Source of the DNA: Hyphomonas sp. TMED17
GTDB taxonomy: Bacteria; Pseudomonadota; Alphaproteobacteria; Caulobacterales; Hyphomonadaceae
DNA length: 64,000 bases
NCBI GenBank assembly: GCA_002172915.1
Contig: NHBW01000007.1
Location: 8,084 to 72,083, forward strand
Direction of reading: 5' to 3'
Shown: positions 1 to 13,079 of the stretch, piece by piece
Layout: each line of letters begins with the position of its first letter
Position numbering within the stretch: the first letter of the stretch is position 1
Made by a program: the position numbers and the translations under genes
The notes under the pieces: generated by a model
Seen by the model: the letters and a program-made list of their open reading frames with translations, nothing else
What the model was told of the DNA's origin: nothing
Database searches by the model: none

Positions 1-2582
1 ACTTCATCATTTTCCTGTATCGAGAATGACTGGGAAATCCGCTTAACCGGGCCGTCCTTTTTATTGCTACCCCAGATATTATGCGCCACCAGACCTTTGC
101 CGCCGCGCCCGATAACACGATAATCATAGGCAGAAGACCTCTTACCCATACCATCATCGGAAATCGTAAGAATAAACTCTTCAGCAGCACCAAGTTCCGC
201 AATCCGTTCAGCTGAAAGGGCAGCTTCTTCCTCTTCGCCCTCACTTGCTTCGATACTATCCGCAGGCACTAAATCTTCCGCCTCCCCTGTCGCTACCCTG
301 CGCATGGCCGAGGCGTGCTTGAGATAGGCCCGCGCCTCTGCCGTTGTGACTTCGACATGGCGCAATATGTCCATCGATATGACGTGATCGTCGTCGGCAA
401 GGCGGATACCGCGAACACCGGTCGAATTACGCCCGGCAAATACACGGACATCATCAACTCTAAACCTGATACACTGGCCTATCGCCGTGGTCAGCAGAAC
501 ATCATCTTTTTCGCTGCAAATCTCGACCGAAACAATGCCATCGCCATCATCAAGCTTCATGGCGATTTTACCGTTCCGGTTGACCCGGACAAAGTCGGAC
601 AATTTATTACGCCTGACTGTGCCGGTGCGGGTCGCGAACATCAGATCAAGTTGCTGACGCTCTTCCTCGCCTTCTGGTAATGGCATGACACTTTCAATCC
701 GCTCATCCTTGGATAGCGGGAAAATATTCACCAGCGCCTTGCCCCGCGATTGCGGTGATCCGACCGGCAATCGCCAGACTTTTTCCTTGTAGACCATGCC
801 CTCGGAACTGAAAAACAGCATTTCAGTATGGGTGTCGGCCATAAACAGCCGGGTAACGAAGTCTTCATCCTTCATCGCAACGCCTGAGCGTCCTTTGCCA
901 CCACGGTGCTGCGTCCGGTATGTCGATAGCGGCGTCCGCTTAACATATCCGCCATGGGTCACCGTTACGATCATATCTTCGCGTTCGATCAGGTCCTCAT
1001 CATCCATATCGGCACCGCCGAAGGTGAATTCCGAGCGCCGGGGCACAGCAAATTTATCTTTAACTTCGTTCAGCTCACCGCGAATAATATCAAAAATGCG
1101 TTCCCGGGACCGGAGGATGTCGAGATAATTTGCGATGCGTTCAGCAAGCCCTTTTGCTTCACCAGCAATATCGTCACGCCCCAGCCCCGTCAGCCGGTGT
1201 AAACGTAAATCGAGGATCGCTCTGGCCTGCTCGTCCGACAAGAAAATCGCATCATCACCTTCCCAACGGGTCCGCCGGTCAGCAATCAGCCGTAGCAACG
1301 GCCCCATATCCATAATCGGCCAGGCCTTGGCAAGCAGCTGCAAGCGCGCTTCTGCCGGATCGGGTGCATTTCTGATTATCTGGATAATTTCGTCAATATT
1401 CGCGACCGCAAGCGCCAGCCCGACCAAAACGTGCGCGCGATCACGCGCTTTGTTCAGCTCATACTTGGTGCGTCGCGCGACAACTTCTTCCCTGAACCGG
1501 ATAAACGCCGTCAATATCTGACGCAGGTTTAGCTGCTCGGGACGACCGCCATTCAGCGCCAGCATATTGGCCGGGAAAGATGTCTGAAGCTGCGAATACC
1601 GATGCAGCTGGTTCAAAACGACTTCGCCGCTGGCATCGCGTTTTATTTCGATCACGACGCGAATACCATGCCGGTCAGACTCGTCGCGTAAATCGGCGAT
1701 ACCCTCGATCCGCTTCTCGCGAACGAGAAGCGCGATCTTTTCGACCAGGCTCGCCTTGTTTACCTGGAAGGGGATTTCCGAAACAATGATTGCCTGACGA
1801 CCATTTTTCATTTCCTCGAATTCGGTCCGTGCCCGCATCAGAACAGAGCCGCGTCCCTCAAGCAGAGCTTTGCGCGCGCCGGCATGCCCGATAATCAGTC
1901 CGCCGGTCGGAAAATCAGGTCCCGGCACAATTTCAAGCAATGCATCATCATCGAGTTCCGGATCATCAATCAGGGCCAGAGTGGCATCAACCACTTCACC
2001 CAGATTGTGAGGTGGCACATTTGTAGCCATGCCGACTGCAATGCCACCGGCGCCATTCACCAGAAGATTGGGATACTGCGCCGGCAGAACCATCGGCTCC
2101 TGCTGCGACCCATCATAGGTGTCCTGAAAATCGACTGTATCCTTGTGGATATCGGCCAGCAAATAGGTTGCCGCCTTGGTCATCCGGCTTTCCGTATAAC
2201 GCATGGCCGCAGGTGGATCATTATCAATAGATCCGAAATTACCCTGCCCGTCGACCAATGGAAGTCCCATTGAGAAGGGTTGCGCCATCCGCACCAGCGC
2301 ATCGTAAATCGCAGAATCGCCATGCGGGTGATAATTACCCATCACCGCCCCGACAATATTTGCCGATTTCTTATAAGGCTTGTCCGGCGTATTGCCATTT
2401 TCCTGCATGGCATAGAGGATCCGGCGATGTACCGGCTTTAAACCATCGCGCACATCCGGCAGCGCCCGCGACACGATAACGCTCATCGCGTAATCTAGGT
2501 AAGACCGTTTAAGTTCGGACTCGATATTTACCGGCGCTGTACTTGCGTTCTCCGGAAACTCTGGATCTTCTGGTGGCGTCAT
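1..2582 (-). CDS. gyrA: DNA gyrase subunit A, 3' end cut by the window edge
   Basis: Breakage-reunion subunit of DNA gyrase, which introduces negative supercoils using GyrB and ATP. About 860 codons are present and the frame is open at position 1. The ATG at 2582 is followed by a normal N-terminus ([20 protein letters not shown] from residue 21). The catalytic tyrosine is Tyr129 in AAMRYTE. The quinolone region reads [10 protein letters not shown], with Ser90 and Asp94 at the two usual resistance positions, so it is the susceptible-type sequence. Near the left edge an IGRGGKG motif matches the GyrA-box of the C-terminal DNA-wrapping domain, though without the usual leading Gln. It follows ssb on the same strand after about 140 bases with a hairpin between them. 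Confidence 0.97.
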   Translation of the reverse strand, partial: MTPPEDPEFPENASTAPVNIESELKRSYLDYAMSVIVSRALPDVRDGLKPVHRRILYAMQENGNTPDKPYKKSANIVGAVMGNYHPHGDSAIYDALVRMAQPFSMGLPLVDGQGNFGSIDNDPPAAMRYTESRMTKAATYLLADIHKDTVDFQDTYDGSQQEPMVLPAQYPNLLVNGAGGIAVGMATNVPPHNLGEVVDATLALIDDPELDDDALLEIVPGPDFPTGGLIIGHAGARKALLEGRGSVLMRARTEFEEMKNGRQAIIVSEIPFQVNKASLVEKIALLVREKRIEGIADLRDESDRHGIRVVIEIKRDASGEVVLNQLHRYSQLQTSFPANMLALNGGRPEQLNLRQILTAFIRFREEVVARRTKYELNKARDRAHVLVGLALAVANIDEIIQIIRNAPDPAEARLQLLAKAWPIMDMGPLLRLIADRRTRWEGDDAIFLSDEQARAILDLRLHRLTGLGRDDIAGEAKGLAERIANYLDILRSRERIFDIIRGELNEVKDKFAVPRRSEFTFGGADMDDEDLIEREDMIVTVTHGGYVKRTPLSTYRTQHRGGKGRSGVAMKDEDFVTRLFMADTHTEMLFFSSEGMVYKEKVWRLPVGSPQSRGKALVNIFPLSKDERIESVMPLPEGEEERQQLDLMFATRTGTVRRNKLSDFVRVNRNGKIAMKLDDGDGIVSVEICSEKDDVLLTTAIGQCIRFRVDDVRVFAGRNSTGVRGIRLADDDHVISMDILRHVEVTTAEARAYLKHASAMRRVATGEAEDLVPADSIEASEGEEEEAALSAERIAELGAAEEFILTISDDGMGKRSSAYDYRVIGRGGKGLVAHNIWGSNKKDGPVKRISQSFSIQENDE

Positions 2583-2675
2583 TTCGGCCCTCACGCGCTC
2601 GGTCTTAGATGTCTCGGCCGTCCAACTCGATTCGTTGAAAAACCCCTTCCTACTCTATCAGACCGCTACCTCAGG

Positions 2676-2705
2676 GCAAACCGGAAAACACCCTTCCGGT
2701 ATTGC
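2676..2705 (-). terminator. Hairpin between ssb and gyrA, possible weak terminator or attenuator
   Basis: The transcript strand can form GCAA-U-ACCGGAA paired with UUCCGGU-UUGC, an 11-bp stem with one bulged base and a 7-base loop. It lies 16 bases past the ssb stop codon. There is no U-run right after the stem, so a classical intrinsic terminator is not shown. It may instead lower read-through into gyrA or mark an mRNA end. Confidence 0.35.
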
Positions 2706-2721
2706 CTTCAACAGGCCGCGC

Positions 2722-3198
2722 CTAAAATGGAATTTCGTCGTCGAAATCCTGCCGTCCGAAATCTGTTGCCGGGCCTTCCATCGTCCGCGCACCGCCTGAT
2801 CCGGCCTGATCATAACCGGTCTGACGGCCACCACCGGCCATATCATTTCGTCCATCAAGCATGGTCAGATTACCACCATAACCGCGTAATACGACTTCGG
2901 TCGTGTACCTGTCCGCACCGGACTGATCCTGCCATTTACGCGTTTCCAGCTGTCCTTCGATATAAAGCTTCGAGCCTTTTTTCACATAGTTCTGAACGAC
3001 CCGCACAAGGCCCTCATTAAAAATGGAAATACGATGCCATTCGGTCTTCTCGCGCCGCTCGCCCGTGTTCTTGTCTTTCCAGTTTTCGGATGTAGCCAAA
3101 GAGAAGCTGCAAACTTGACCCCCATTCTGAAACTGGCGTACTTCCGGATCCTGCCCGACATTACCAACAAGAATAACCTTATTCACTGAACCCGCCAT
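2722..3198 (-). CDS. ssb: Single-stranded DNA-binding protein
   Basis: Binds single-stranded DNA during replication, recombination and repair. The 158-residue length is normal for the family. An OB-fold covers roughly residues 1-110 ([20 protein letters not shown] at the N-terminus). A Gly-rich linker follows, and the protein ends in the acidic tail DFDDEIPF that recruits partner proteins. The ATG is preceded by GGAG at a suitable distance. It is divergent from uvrA with a LexA-type box in the shared 200-base region, so it may be SOS-inducible together with uvrA. Confidence 0.97.
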   Translation of the reverse strand: MAGSVNKVILVGNVGQDPEVRQFQNGGQVCSFSLATSENWKDKNTGERREKTEWHRISIFNEGLVRVVQNYVKKGSKLYIEGQLETRKWQDQSGADRYTTEVVLRGYGGNLTMLDGRNDMAGGGRQTGYDQAGSGGARTMEGPATDFGRQDFDDEIPF

Positions 3199-3315
3199 GT
3201 ACCTACTCCAATAAAATCATTTCTCGTTCCGCTGTAACGGCTTGCGACAAAAATGTCGTGTCCATCACGCCATTCTTCCACACAAAGACTCGCTAAACGG
3301 TGAATTTGTACAGAT

Positions 3316-3330
3316 GTTCATTTTTTGTTC
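3316..3330. promoter_or_regulatory. LexA (SOS) operator, alphaproteobacterial type
   Basis: GTTC, seven bases (ATTTTTT), GTTC: an exact match to the direct-repeat LexA box of Alphaproteobacteria. It lies 69 bases before the uvrA start and 118 bases before the ssb start, in the divergent intergenic region. Both genes are known SOS members in related bacteria, which supports the call. No lexA or recA gene is in the window. Confidence 0.8.
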
Positions 3331-3398
3331 TGGTCGTCAAGCCTGCCTTGTGACACACTTGTAAGTCTAGCCGCCGCGATCCAGATGGAAAGACGACC

Positions 3399-6308
<2,910 letters not shown>

Positions 6309-6410
6309 CCGCGTTTTCAGACCAGGTTCGGCACGATCTCAACAGCCATAACCGTGAGGCTGTCTCAAACCCAAAAAGATTAATAATAACAGTATCCGAC
6401 TCGCTCGGGT

Positions 6411-8435
6411 CTAGAATTCGCCGCGCTGCAAATCATTGCTCAGCTGTACGACTTCCGGCTCTCCACTAACACGATGGCGATAGACCTGCGTGTTCTCAAG
6501 CACCCTTTGAACATAGTTCCGCGTTTCGCTAAACGGTATGAATTCAACCCAGTCAATCGGGTCGATTTCACCCGCTCTTGGATCACCATACTCACCGACC
6601 CATCGCCGTGGCCTTGATGCGCCGGCATTATAGGCCGCAGCCGTCATGACATAGCTGCCGTTAAACGCCTCTAGCAGCGTATCGAGGTGCGCTCCGCCAA
6701 GCGTCATATTATAGCCGGGATCGTCGGTTAGCCATGACAGGCGGAATGGCAATCCACGCTGGTTTGCCTCGCGCCGTGCCGTCCGCGGTACAAACTGCAT
6801 CAAGCCGCGCGCATTTGCATGACTGACCGCATTTGGATTCATTTCACTTTCCTGCCGCGACAAGGCCAATATTAGCGGGCGCTCGACATCCGGCTCGCGC
6901 AACAATGGATAGTCGACAATCGGATAGGCGGCTTCAGGCGCAACTAACCCCTTGGCCAACGCCGCTTTACCGGCCCGAACGCCAATATCGTGATAATGCA
7001 ATGCAGCGCCAAGCTCGGCCAATAGCTGGACTTCCTGCTCGGTCTGCAACTGATCATCGAGATGATAGGAAAACTTCCGGACGGAACTGCTCCAGCCATT
7101 CTCCGCAAACAATGTAATTACCTGCACCAACGGCTTTGCGAGAAATTGCGCCCGGTCCAGTTCCGTGATGGCTTCGGCTTGTTCGAAATTGATCTCGCTA
7201 GCCGTATTCTTTTCCGCCGCGAGCTGACCATAGTAAGTATAGGGAAATTTTGCCGCTTCCGCGAAGTTCTCTTCTGCCAAGACACTATTTCCCAATCTTT
7301 CATGCGATCGCCCGGCCCAGTAATAGCCGCGTGACAGGCTGATCGGGGTCGACACTTTTTCAATCATTGAATCAAAGTGCTGCAGCGCCAGTTCCGGATT
7401 GCCGAGATGCCGGAGTGCGACCCAGCCAGCCATCCACTCGGCATTTGAGAAGTCACCACCCCGGTCCATACCGTGATAGGCAGCGAGATCATAAGCCAGA
7501 TCCCAGTCAGACGCTTTTAGAGCTGACCGGACGGCAATATTCTTCTCGCGCCAGAGGCGGCTGCGTCCGGCGGCCGGTATGTCCGCGCCATCAATGGTTC
7601 TGAGTAGATCCGCAACGCCCTGGCGGATACCCGCCCGTCGTCGCCAGTGTGCCCGTTCAAACTTCAGGCCAGGATGATCAACCAGTCCGGCCGGAACCGC
7701 CGCAACCGCTCTGTCAACTTGCGTCATCCGTCTGATCAGACGTATTCGCGCTTCGACCAGAGCCTGCCAGTCCAGGTCTAGGTAAGGTTTCATCTGGCTG
7801 GCCGCCGTGGTCTGCCGGGTCCATAACAGAAAATCAACCCGCGCCTGATGATCTTCACTATTAAGAGCATCACCATACCGTTCCAGTAGACGCTGACTGA
7901 GCGTACGCGTCAGAGTTTTGGAATGCCATGCCGACACAATCATTTCGAGCGCTTCATCACCACGTCCGAGCTGATCCAGCGCTTCGGCATAATGCAAGTA
8001 TCCCGGGCCACTAATCGGGCCGTCATGCGACTGGAACCAGTCCGCAACCTGCTGCGGGCTCCGTCCCGACAAAGAAATTCTGCTTTCTGCATTCTGCCTA
8101 ATCAAAGTTGTATCAGGCCAGTCTGACAAATGATCCAAAGCGACTTCAAGATCGGCAAACGACATTGCAACATCATAGCGCGCGCGATTCCAGGTCAGAA
8201 CATCGCGGGCCGGCGAACTCACCATTTCGCGCTCTATCCGACGGACAGTCGGCCAATCTTCGTCGGAAATGGCGGCAAGCCCACGTCGCAGCAAATCGGC
8301 TTGCTGTTCGGGAACAATATTCGAGACAGCCATAAAGTCCGGCTTCAGCGTTGGCGAAGGAGCAGCAAACGCCGGGGTGCCTAAGGCCACCACGCTCAAT
8401 AAACTCATAAAGATATTAAAAAGATCTCTGCGCAT
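6411..8435 (-). CDS. Periplasmic lytic transglycosylase, Slt type
   Basis: Cleaves the glycan strands of peptidoglycan to give 1,6-anhydromuropeptides. I use the ATG at 8435 (674 residues) rather than the GTG one codon upstream. The N-terminus is a signal peptide ending near AFAAPS. The long middle part is helical, as expected for the Slt superhelical ring. The C-terminal SLT domain has the catalytic Glu529 in SRQESEMNP, then RGLMQFVPRTA and MTAAAYNAG. The length and architecture match soluble Slt70-like enzymes. It is convergent with uvrA and divergent from dapA. Confidence 0.92.
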   Translation of the reverse strand: MRRDLFNIFMSLLSVVALGTPAFAAPSPTLKPDFMAVSNIVPEQQADLLRRGLAAISDEDWPTVRRIEREMVSSPARDVLTWNRARYDVAMSFADLEVALDHLSDWPDTTLIRQNAESRISLSGRSPQQVADWFQSHDGPISGPGYLHYAEALDQLGRGDEALEMIVSAWHSKTLTRTLSQRLLERYGDALNSEDHQARVDFLLWTRQTTAASQMKPYLDLDWQALVEARIRLIRRMTQVDRAVAAVPAGLVDHPGLKFERAHWRRRAGIRQGVADLLRTIDGADIPAAGRSRLWREKNIAVRSALKASDWDLAYDLAAYHGMDRGGDFSNAEWMAGWVALRHLGNPELALQHFDSMIEKVSTPISLSRGYYWAGRSHERLGNSVLAEENFAEAAKFPYTYYGQLAAEKNTASEINFEQAEAITELDRAQFLAKPLVQVITLFAENGWSSSVRKFSYHLDDQLQTEQEVQLLAELGAALHYHDIGVRAGKAALAKGLVAPEAAYPIVDYPLLREPDVERPLILALSRQESEMNPNAVSHANARGLMQFVPRTARREANQRGLPFRLSWLTDDPGYNMTLGGAHLDTLLEAFNGSYVMTAAAYNAGASRPRRWVGEYGDPRAGEIDPIDWVEFIPFSETRNYVQRVLENTQVYRHRVSGEPEVVQLSNDLQRGEF

Positions 8436-8547
8436 CACTTATCTTAGAATCATTGTTGATGGGCTAGAAATGATAGCCCGAACCGTTATATGAAAACAGT
8501 CCGTAATTTCGTCCGGTCTAAAAACCCTAGAAGATAAGATAAAAGCC

Positions 8548-9423
8548 ATGTTCAACGGTTCTATTCCGGCATTGATAACCCCGTTTAAGCAGGGGCTTTT
8601 TGACAGAGCGGCATTCGCAAACCTCGTCGAACGGCAGATTGCGGAAGGCTCAATAGGCCTTGTGCCATGCGGAACAACCGGCGAATCGGCGACTCTGACG
8701 CATGCCGAACACCGCGAAGTCGTTGAACTCTGTATTGAAGTTGCAGCCGGACGCGTGCCGGTCATTGCCGGGGCTGGCTCGAACTCGACAGCCGAAGCCA
8801 TCGAACTTGCAGCGCATGCCAAACAGGCCGGCGCCGACGCCGCGTTGGTCATCTGCCCATATTACAACAAGCCGGACCAGGCCGGACTGGAAGCGCACTT
8901 TACGGCAATCAATGATGCCGTGTCGCTACCATTGCTGGTTTACAATGTCCCCGGGCGGACCGCATGTGACTTATTGCCAGAAACAGTATGTCGTCTGGCA
9001 AAACTTCCCAATATAGTCGGCATAAAGGATGCAACCGGCGATCTCGGACGGGTTTCGATGCAGAATGCCGGCACACTTGGGGAGCAATTCTTCCAGATCT
9101 CTGGCGACGACCCAAGCGCTTTGGGCCATCGCAGCATGGGCGGTCTCGGCTGTATATCGGTCAGCGCCAATGTCGCACCGGCCATGTGTGCAGCCATGCA
9201 TATGGCCGTCGACGATGGCGATCTACAAACAGCCATCGCAATTGAAGCCAGGATGATCGATCTTCATCTTGCAATGTTTGCATCCCCCTCTCCCGGTCCG
9301 GCAAAATACGTTCTCTCACGTCTGGGACTTTGCGAACCGGACGTCAGATTGCCGATTACACCTCCAGATACTGACGCCCGCGAAGCGATTGATGCGGCGA
9401 TGGCCAAAGCAGGTGTCCTTTAG
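8548..9423 (+). CDS. dapA: 4-hydroxy-tetrahydrodipicolinate synthase
   Basis: Condenses pyruvate with aspartate semialdehyde in the first committed step of lysine and diaminopimelate synthesis. The 291-residue TIM barrel keeps the Schiff-base Lys160 (VGIKDATGD), Tyr132 (VYNVPGRTA) and the Thr43-Thr44 pair (CGTTGESATL). smpB starts 3 bases after its stop codon, so the two are very probably co-transcribed, a common pairing in Alphaproteobacteria. Confidence 0.97.
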   Translation: MFNGSIPALITPFKQGLFDRAAFANLVERQIAEGSIGLVPCGTTGESATLTHAEHREVVELCIEVAAGRVPVIAGAGSNSTAEAIELAAHAKQAGADAALVICPYYNKPDQAGLEAHFTAINDAVSLPLLVYNVPGRTACDLLPETVCRLAKLPNIVGIKDATGDLGRVSMQNAGTLGEQFFQISGDDPSALGHRSMGGLGCISVSANVAPAMCAAMHMAVDDGDLQTAIAIEARMIDLHLAMFASPSPGPAKYVLSRLGLCEPDVRLPITPPDTDAREAIDAAMAKAGVL

Positions 9424-9426
9424 ACT

Positions 9427-9903
9427 ATGGCAAAGTCACAGACCAAAGGTCGCTCTGATGGACTTGTCGCCGAAAACCGGCGGTCGCGCTTCGACTATGC
9501 CGTCGAAGACACGTTCGAGGCCGGGCTGGTGCTCGTCGGAAGCGAAGTCAAATCGCTTCGAAACGGTCGGGCGAACATCGCTGAATCTTATGCCACCGTC
9601 GAAGATGGCGAGCTGTGGCTGATCAATGCGGATATTCCAATCTACGAAGCTGCGAACCGGTTCAACCATGAACCCCGGCGCAAACGCAAGCTGCTATTAT
9701 CGCGGCGCGAAATCGCCCGCCTGTCACAAGCCATAGAGCGCACGGGGCGCACAGTTGTGCCTTTAAAGCTATATTTCAACGAGCGTGGCATTGCGAAACT
9801 TCTTATCGGCCTCGCCACCGGCAAAAAATCACGGGACAAACGCGAGACCGAACAAAAAAGAGACTGGCAGCGCCAGAAGGCCCGAATTCTCAAGAATGGT
9901 TAG
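9427..9903 (+). CDS. smpB: SsrA-binding protein SmpB
   Basis: Binds tmRNA and brings it to stalled ribosomes for trans-translation. The 158-residue protein shows the SmpB core: [20 protein letters not shown], then [13 protein letters not shown], and the basic C-terminal tail ([14 protein letters not shown]). It follows dapA by 3 bases. Its last 14 bases overlap the end of the convergent threonine dehydratase-like gene. No tmRNA gene was recognised nearby. Confidence 0.97.
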   Translation: MAKSQTKGRSDGLVAENRRSRFDYAVEDTFEAGLVLVGSEVKSLRNGRANIAESYATVEDGELWLINADIPIYEAANRFNHEPRRKRKLLLSRREIARLSQAIERTGRTVVPLKLYFNERGIAKLLIGLATGKKSRDKRETEQKRDWQRQKARILKNG

Positions 9904-10912
9904 CCCGAAGCGTCTCGGCGAATAAATTCGCATCAACATTCCCACCTGAAACAACCACGCCTATCGTCGTGCCCTTGGCTGCCTCTGGTAAAGCAAACAG
10001 CGCGGCCGCTAAAGCCGCTGCGCCGCCCGGCTCGACGACTAGCTTCAACATATCAAATGCGACACGCATGGCGGATCTGATATGGTCATCCTCCACCACC
10101 AGACCACCGGCCAAATGACCCGAAGCAATCTGCCACGGCAAAACCCCCGGGCTCGGCGTCAGTATCGCGTCACAAATAGATCGTGTGCCAGGCGCGTTCT
10201 CAACCCGGCCATTTTGCTGAAGTGACTGCGCCCAATCATCATGCCCCGCTGGCTCAGCCGTCCAAAACGCCAGCCCCGGCCGCTGCATTGCGAGAATCAA
10301 TCCGCTCATCAGGCCACCGCCACCAGTACAACAGATCAAATGCTCCAGCCGGTCACCGGCGGCATCCAGTTGCTCGGCGAATTCGACGCCACAAGTCCCT
10401 TGCCCGACAATAATATAGGGGTCGTCATAGCTAGGCACCAAAACGGCGTTCCGTTCATCGGCAAGGCGACGCGCAATAATCTCGCGATCCTCCGAGACCG
10501 GGTCGTACAAGCGCAGCTCGGCGCCATCGGCAATAACCCGTTCGATCTTATTCCTGGGCGCTTGTTGCGGCATTACGATCGTCGCCTGAATACCCAATGC
10601 CTTTGCTGCCCGGGCAATGCCCTGCGCATGATTACCGGATGAAAAGGCCACAATGCCATTGGCCCGGGTCGCCGGCGTTAATTGCAGCAGGCGATTGAAC
10701 GCCCCTCTGAGCTTGAAACTACCGGTTTCCTGCAGGCACTCGGCCTTGATAATAATATTCGCACCGACAAGTTCGTCGAGCCGGCTCGATTTCAGCACAG
10801 GTGTTTTGGCAACATGCCCTTTAATTCTGGCAGCCGCGTCTAAGACATCCTCGCGCGTTGGTAATGTTGCCATATTCTCGCTCGCCGCACCGACTTCATC
10901 GGTCGACAGCAT
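9890..10912 (-). CDS. Threonine/serine dehydratase, PLP-dependent, without ACT domain
   Basis: Fold-type II PLP enzyme that most likely deaminates threonine or serine to the 2-oxo acid; a serine racemase role cannot be excluded. PLP is held by Lys67 in GSFKLRGA. The phosphate loop is [10 protein letters not shown], with SSGNHAQG further upstream. At 340 residues there is no C-terminal ACT domain, as in the catabolic or short forms rather than full-length IlvA. The start is uncertain: Met1 (10912) and Met14 (10873) are both possible. The gene begins 3 bases after the upstream epimerase gene ends. Confidence 0.85.
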   Translation of the reverse strand: MLSTDEVGAASENMATLPTREDVLDAAARIKGHVAKTPVLKSSRLDELVGANIIIKAECLQETGSFKLRGAFNRLLQLTPATRANGIVAFSSGNHAQGIARAAKALGIQATIVMPQQAPRNKIERVIADGAELRLYDPVSEDREIIARRLADERNAVLVPSYDDPYIIVGQGTCGVEFAEQLDAAGDRLEHLICCTGGGGLMSGLILAMQRPGLAFWTAEPAGHDDWAQSLQQNGRVENAPGTRSICDAILTPSPGVLPWQIASGHLAGGLVVEDDHIRSAMRVAFDMLKLVVEPGGAAALAAALFALPEAAKGTTIGVVVSGGNVDANLFAETLRANHS

Positions 10913-10915
10913 ATC

Positions 10916-11914
10916 CTATTTCTCGCCGGCTTTGAAATAATCCGGCCCCTGCTGCTTGAACCATTCGACAAATATTCCGATCCCGTCTGCCAGCGACGTT
11001 TGTGGCGCATAACCATAATCAGCTTTCATCCGGCTAATGTCGGCACATGTGTCGGGGACATCGCCCGGCTGCATCGGCTCCATAATCAGCTTGGCTGTCT
11101 GCCCGACCGCATCTTCAATATATCTGATAAAATCGAGCAGCCGGACCGGCTTGTTATTTCCTATATTGTAAATCCGGTGGGGGCGGTCGAGGCCGGACAG
11201 GTTCGGGACCTGTTCAGCAATCGCTGTTACGCCCTGCACGACATCATCAATATAGGTAAAATCCCGTCGCATATTTCCTTGATTGAAGACGCGTATCGGC
11301 TGGCCGCGTAATATCCGGTCGGTAAATGACCAATACGCCATATCCGGACGGCCCCACGGCCCGAACACCGTAAAGAAGCGCATGGCAATTTGCTGCAGCC
11401 CATAAAGTTTTGCATAGGTCAGGCTCATTAGCTCGTCGGCCCGTTTGGTTGCCGCATATAGTGAAACCGGCTTATCAACCATCGCATCTTCCGAAAACGG
11501 CGCCTCGAGCCTCTCGCCATAGACAGAACTGGAAGATGCATAGGCCAAAAGCGGTTTACGTTCAGCATGACGACAAAATTCGAGAACCGATAAATGGCCG
11601 GTCAAATTCGAGCTCGCATAGGCAAATGGGTTTTCGATCGAATACCTCACACCAGCCTGGGCGGCGAGGTGAATAACACGGTCAATCAGCGGCCGCTCGG
11701 CTAAGGCGAGTAAGGCCTCATGATTTGCAATATCAAGATCAACAAATTTAAAATCCGGCTTGGCCACAAGTGCCTCGAGCCGCCGTTTCTTCAAGGCGAC
11801 TGAATAATAATCATTGAGATTATCGACACCAATAATCTGATGCCCCCGGGCCAGCAGGGACATGGCAGTCTGCGATCCAATGAAACCTGCAACGCCAGTT
11901 ACCAAATATAACAT
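10916..11914 (-). CDS. NAD-dependent nucleotide-sugar epimerase, UDP-glucuronate 4-epimerase-like
   Basis: Extended short-chain dehydrogenase of the sugar-nucleotide epimerase type, probably interconverting UDP-glucuronate and UDP-galacturonate for surface polysaccharide. The 332-residue protein has the Rossmann motif GVAGFIG at residues 7-13, the ASSSSVYG segment, and catalytic Tyr153 and Lys157 (YAATK). The FTVFGPWGRPDMA stretch resembles the CapI/LpsL group. An AGGGG ribosome site precedes the ATG. galU lies directly upstream on the same strand, which fits supply of UDP-glucose-derived sugars. Confidence 0.85.
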   Translation of the reverse strand: MLYLVTGVAGFIGSQTAMSLLARGHQIIGVDNLNDYYSVALKKRRLEALVAKPDFKFVDLDIANHEALLALAERPLIDRVIHLAAQAGVRYSIENPFAYASSNLTGHLSVLEFCRHAERKPLLAYASSSSVYGERLEAPFSEDAMVDKPVSLYAATKRADELMSLTYAKLYGLQQIAMRFFTVFGPWGRPDMAYWSFTDRILRGQPIRVFNQGNMRRDFTYIDDVVQGVTAIAEQVPNLSGLDRPHRIYNIGNNKPVRLLDFIRYIEDAVGQTAKLIMEPMQPGDVPDTCADISRMKADYGYAPQTSLADGIGIFVEWFKQQGPDYFKAGEK

Positions 11915-11990
11915 ACCAGCCCCTTTTGATCGGTCAGTTTATCGATAGCGAATTCAGCTTACAACGCTTAATAACAGAGCTGGGACGGCA

Positions 11991-12854
11991 TCAGGCGATA
12001 TTCTGCAGCAACGCCGCAACATCTTCGCCAATCTCGTCATGATCGAGGGCATGGGCGAGCACCGCCTCGAAATAGCCCAGCTTGGAGCCACAATCATAAG
12101 GCCGGCCATCAAACTCATAGGCATAAAAGGCCTGCAACTGCATCAGACGGGCCATCGCATCGGTGAGCTGGATCTCGCCACCGGCACCGGCACCCTGACT
12201 TTCCAATAAGGGAAATATGTCGGCCTGCAGGATGTAGCGACCGGTAATCGCAAGATTGGACGGCGCCTCCGAGACAGCCGGCTTTTCAACCATGCCATCC
12301 ATTTCGATCAGCTTACCATTGCGTGATTTCGGCGCGATCACACCATAAGATGACACCCGCGCTTCCGGAACCGGGTCCACGGCGATCATATTACCGCCAA
12401 CCTGATCAAACGCATCGACCATCTGGGCAAGACAGGACCGTCCGGACTTAATAATTACGTCAGGAAGCAATACGGCAAACGGCTCATCCCCGATCACGTC
12501 TTTCGCGCATAGAACCGCATGTCCGAGGCCAAGCGCACCCTGTTGACGAATGAAGCTCGATGCCCCCGGTGGCAAACCGGTTTGCTTAAGCTCGGATAGG
12601 ATGGCGTCCTTGCCTTTTGCTTCAAGGCTGGTTTCAAGCTCAAACGCACGGTCGAAATAATCTTCAATCGCGCCCTTATTCCGCCCTGTCACAAACACAA
12701 TGTGTTCAATTCCGGCTGCCAACGCTTCCTCGACAACGTATTGCAGAACCGGACGGTCGACCACAGGCAGCAGCTCCTTCGGAATCGATTTGGTAGCCGG
12801 CAACACTCTCGTACCAAAGCCTGCGACTGGCAAAACCGCCTTACGAACACCCAT
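11991..12854 (-). CDS. galU: UTP-glucose-1-phosphate uridylyltransferase
   Basis: Makes UDP-glucose from UTP and glucose 1-phosphate, the precursor for UDP-glucuronate and surface glycans. I use the ATG at 12854 (287 residues) because GGAGG sits five bases before it; an in-frame GTG four codons upstream overlaps that site. The nucleotidyltransferase signature VLPVAGFGTRVLPATKSIPK is at the N-terminus, followed by KELLPVVDRP and the FAVLLPDVI metal region. The epimerase gene 76 bases downstream is a plausible next step. Confidence 0.95.
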   Translation of the reverse strand: MGVRKAVLPVAGFGTRVLPATKSIPKELLPVVDRPVLQYVVEEALAAGIEHIVFVTGRNKGAIEDYFDRAFELETSLEAKGKDAILSELKQTGLPPGASSFIRQQGALGLGHAVLCAKDVIGDEPFAVLLPDVIIKSGRSCLAQMVDAFDQVGGNMIAVDPVPEARVSSYGVIAPKSRNGKLIEMDGMVEKPAVSEAPSNLAITGRYILQADIFPLLESQGAGAGGEIQLTDAMARLMQLQAFYAYEFDGRPYDCGSKLGYFEAVLAHALDHDEIGEDVAALLQNIA

Positions 12855-13079
12855 GAACACCTCCACTGATTTATATAAGTGGCGCTAATCCCGGGATCCG
12901 AACAGCGCTTATCTGATCGCTATCTATGATAAATAAACTCAACCTGCAAAACATATCTATGCCCGACAAAGGAAACTTGCCTCATCGCTCAAAAACAGAC
13001 GCGATGTAATGGCCTCGACAGCACTACCGTCGCTGCAGCGGGGCAAACGGACAAAGAGTTACGTGTCTTCGAGAAACAG

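Noticed and set aside
6342-6363. ACAGCC/GGCTGT hairpin between uvrA and the lytic transglycosylase gene
   Set aside because: Six base pairs, 10-base loop and no T-run on either strand; too weak to call a terminator.
12882-12908. GCGCT...AGCGC with an inner ATCCCGGGAT palindrome upstream of galU
   Set aside because: Only a 5-bp outer stem with a 17-base loop and no supporting context; could be chance.
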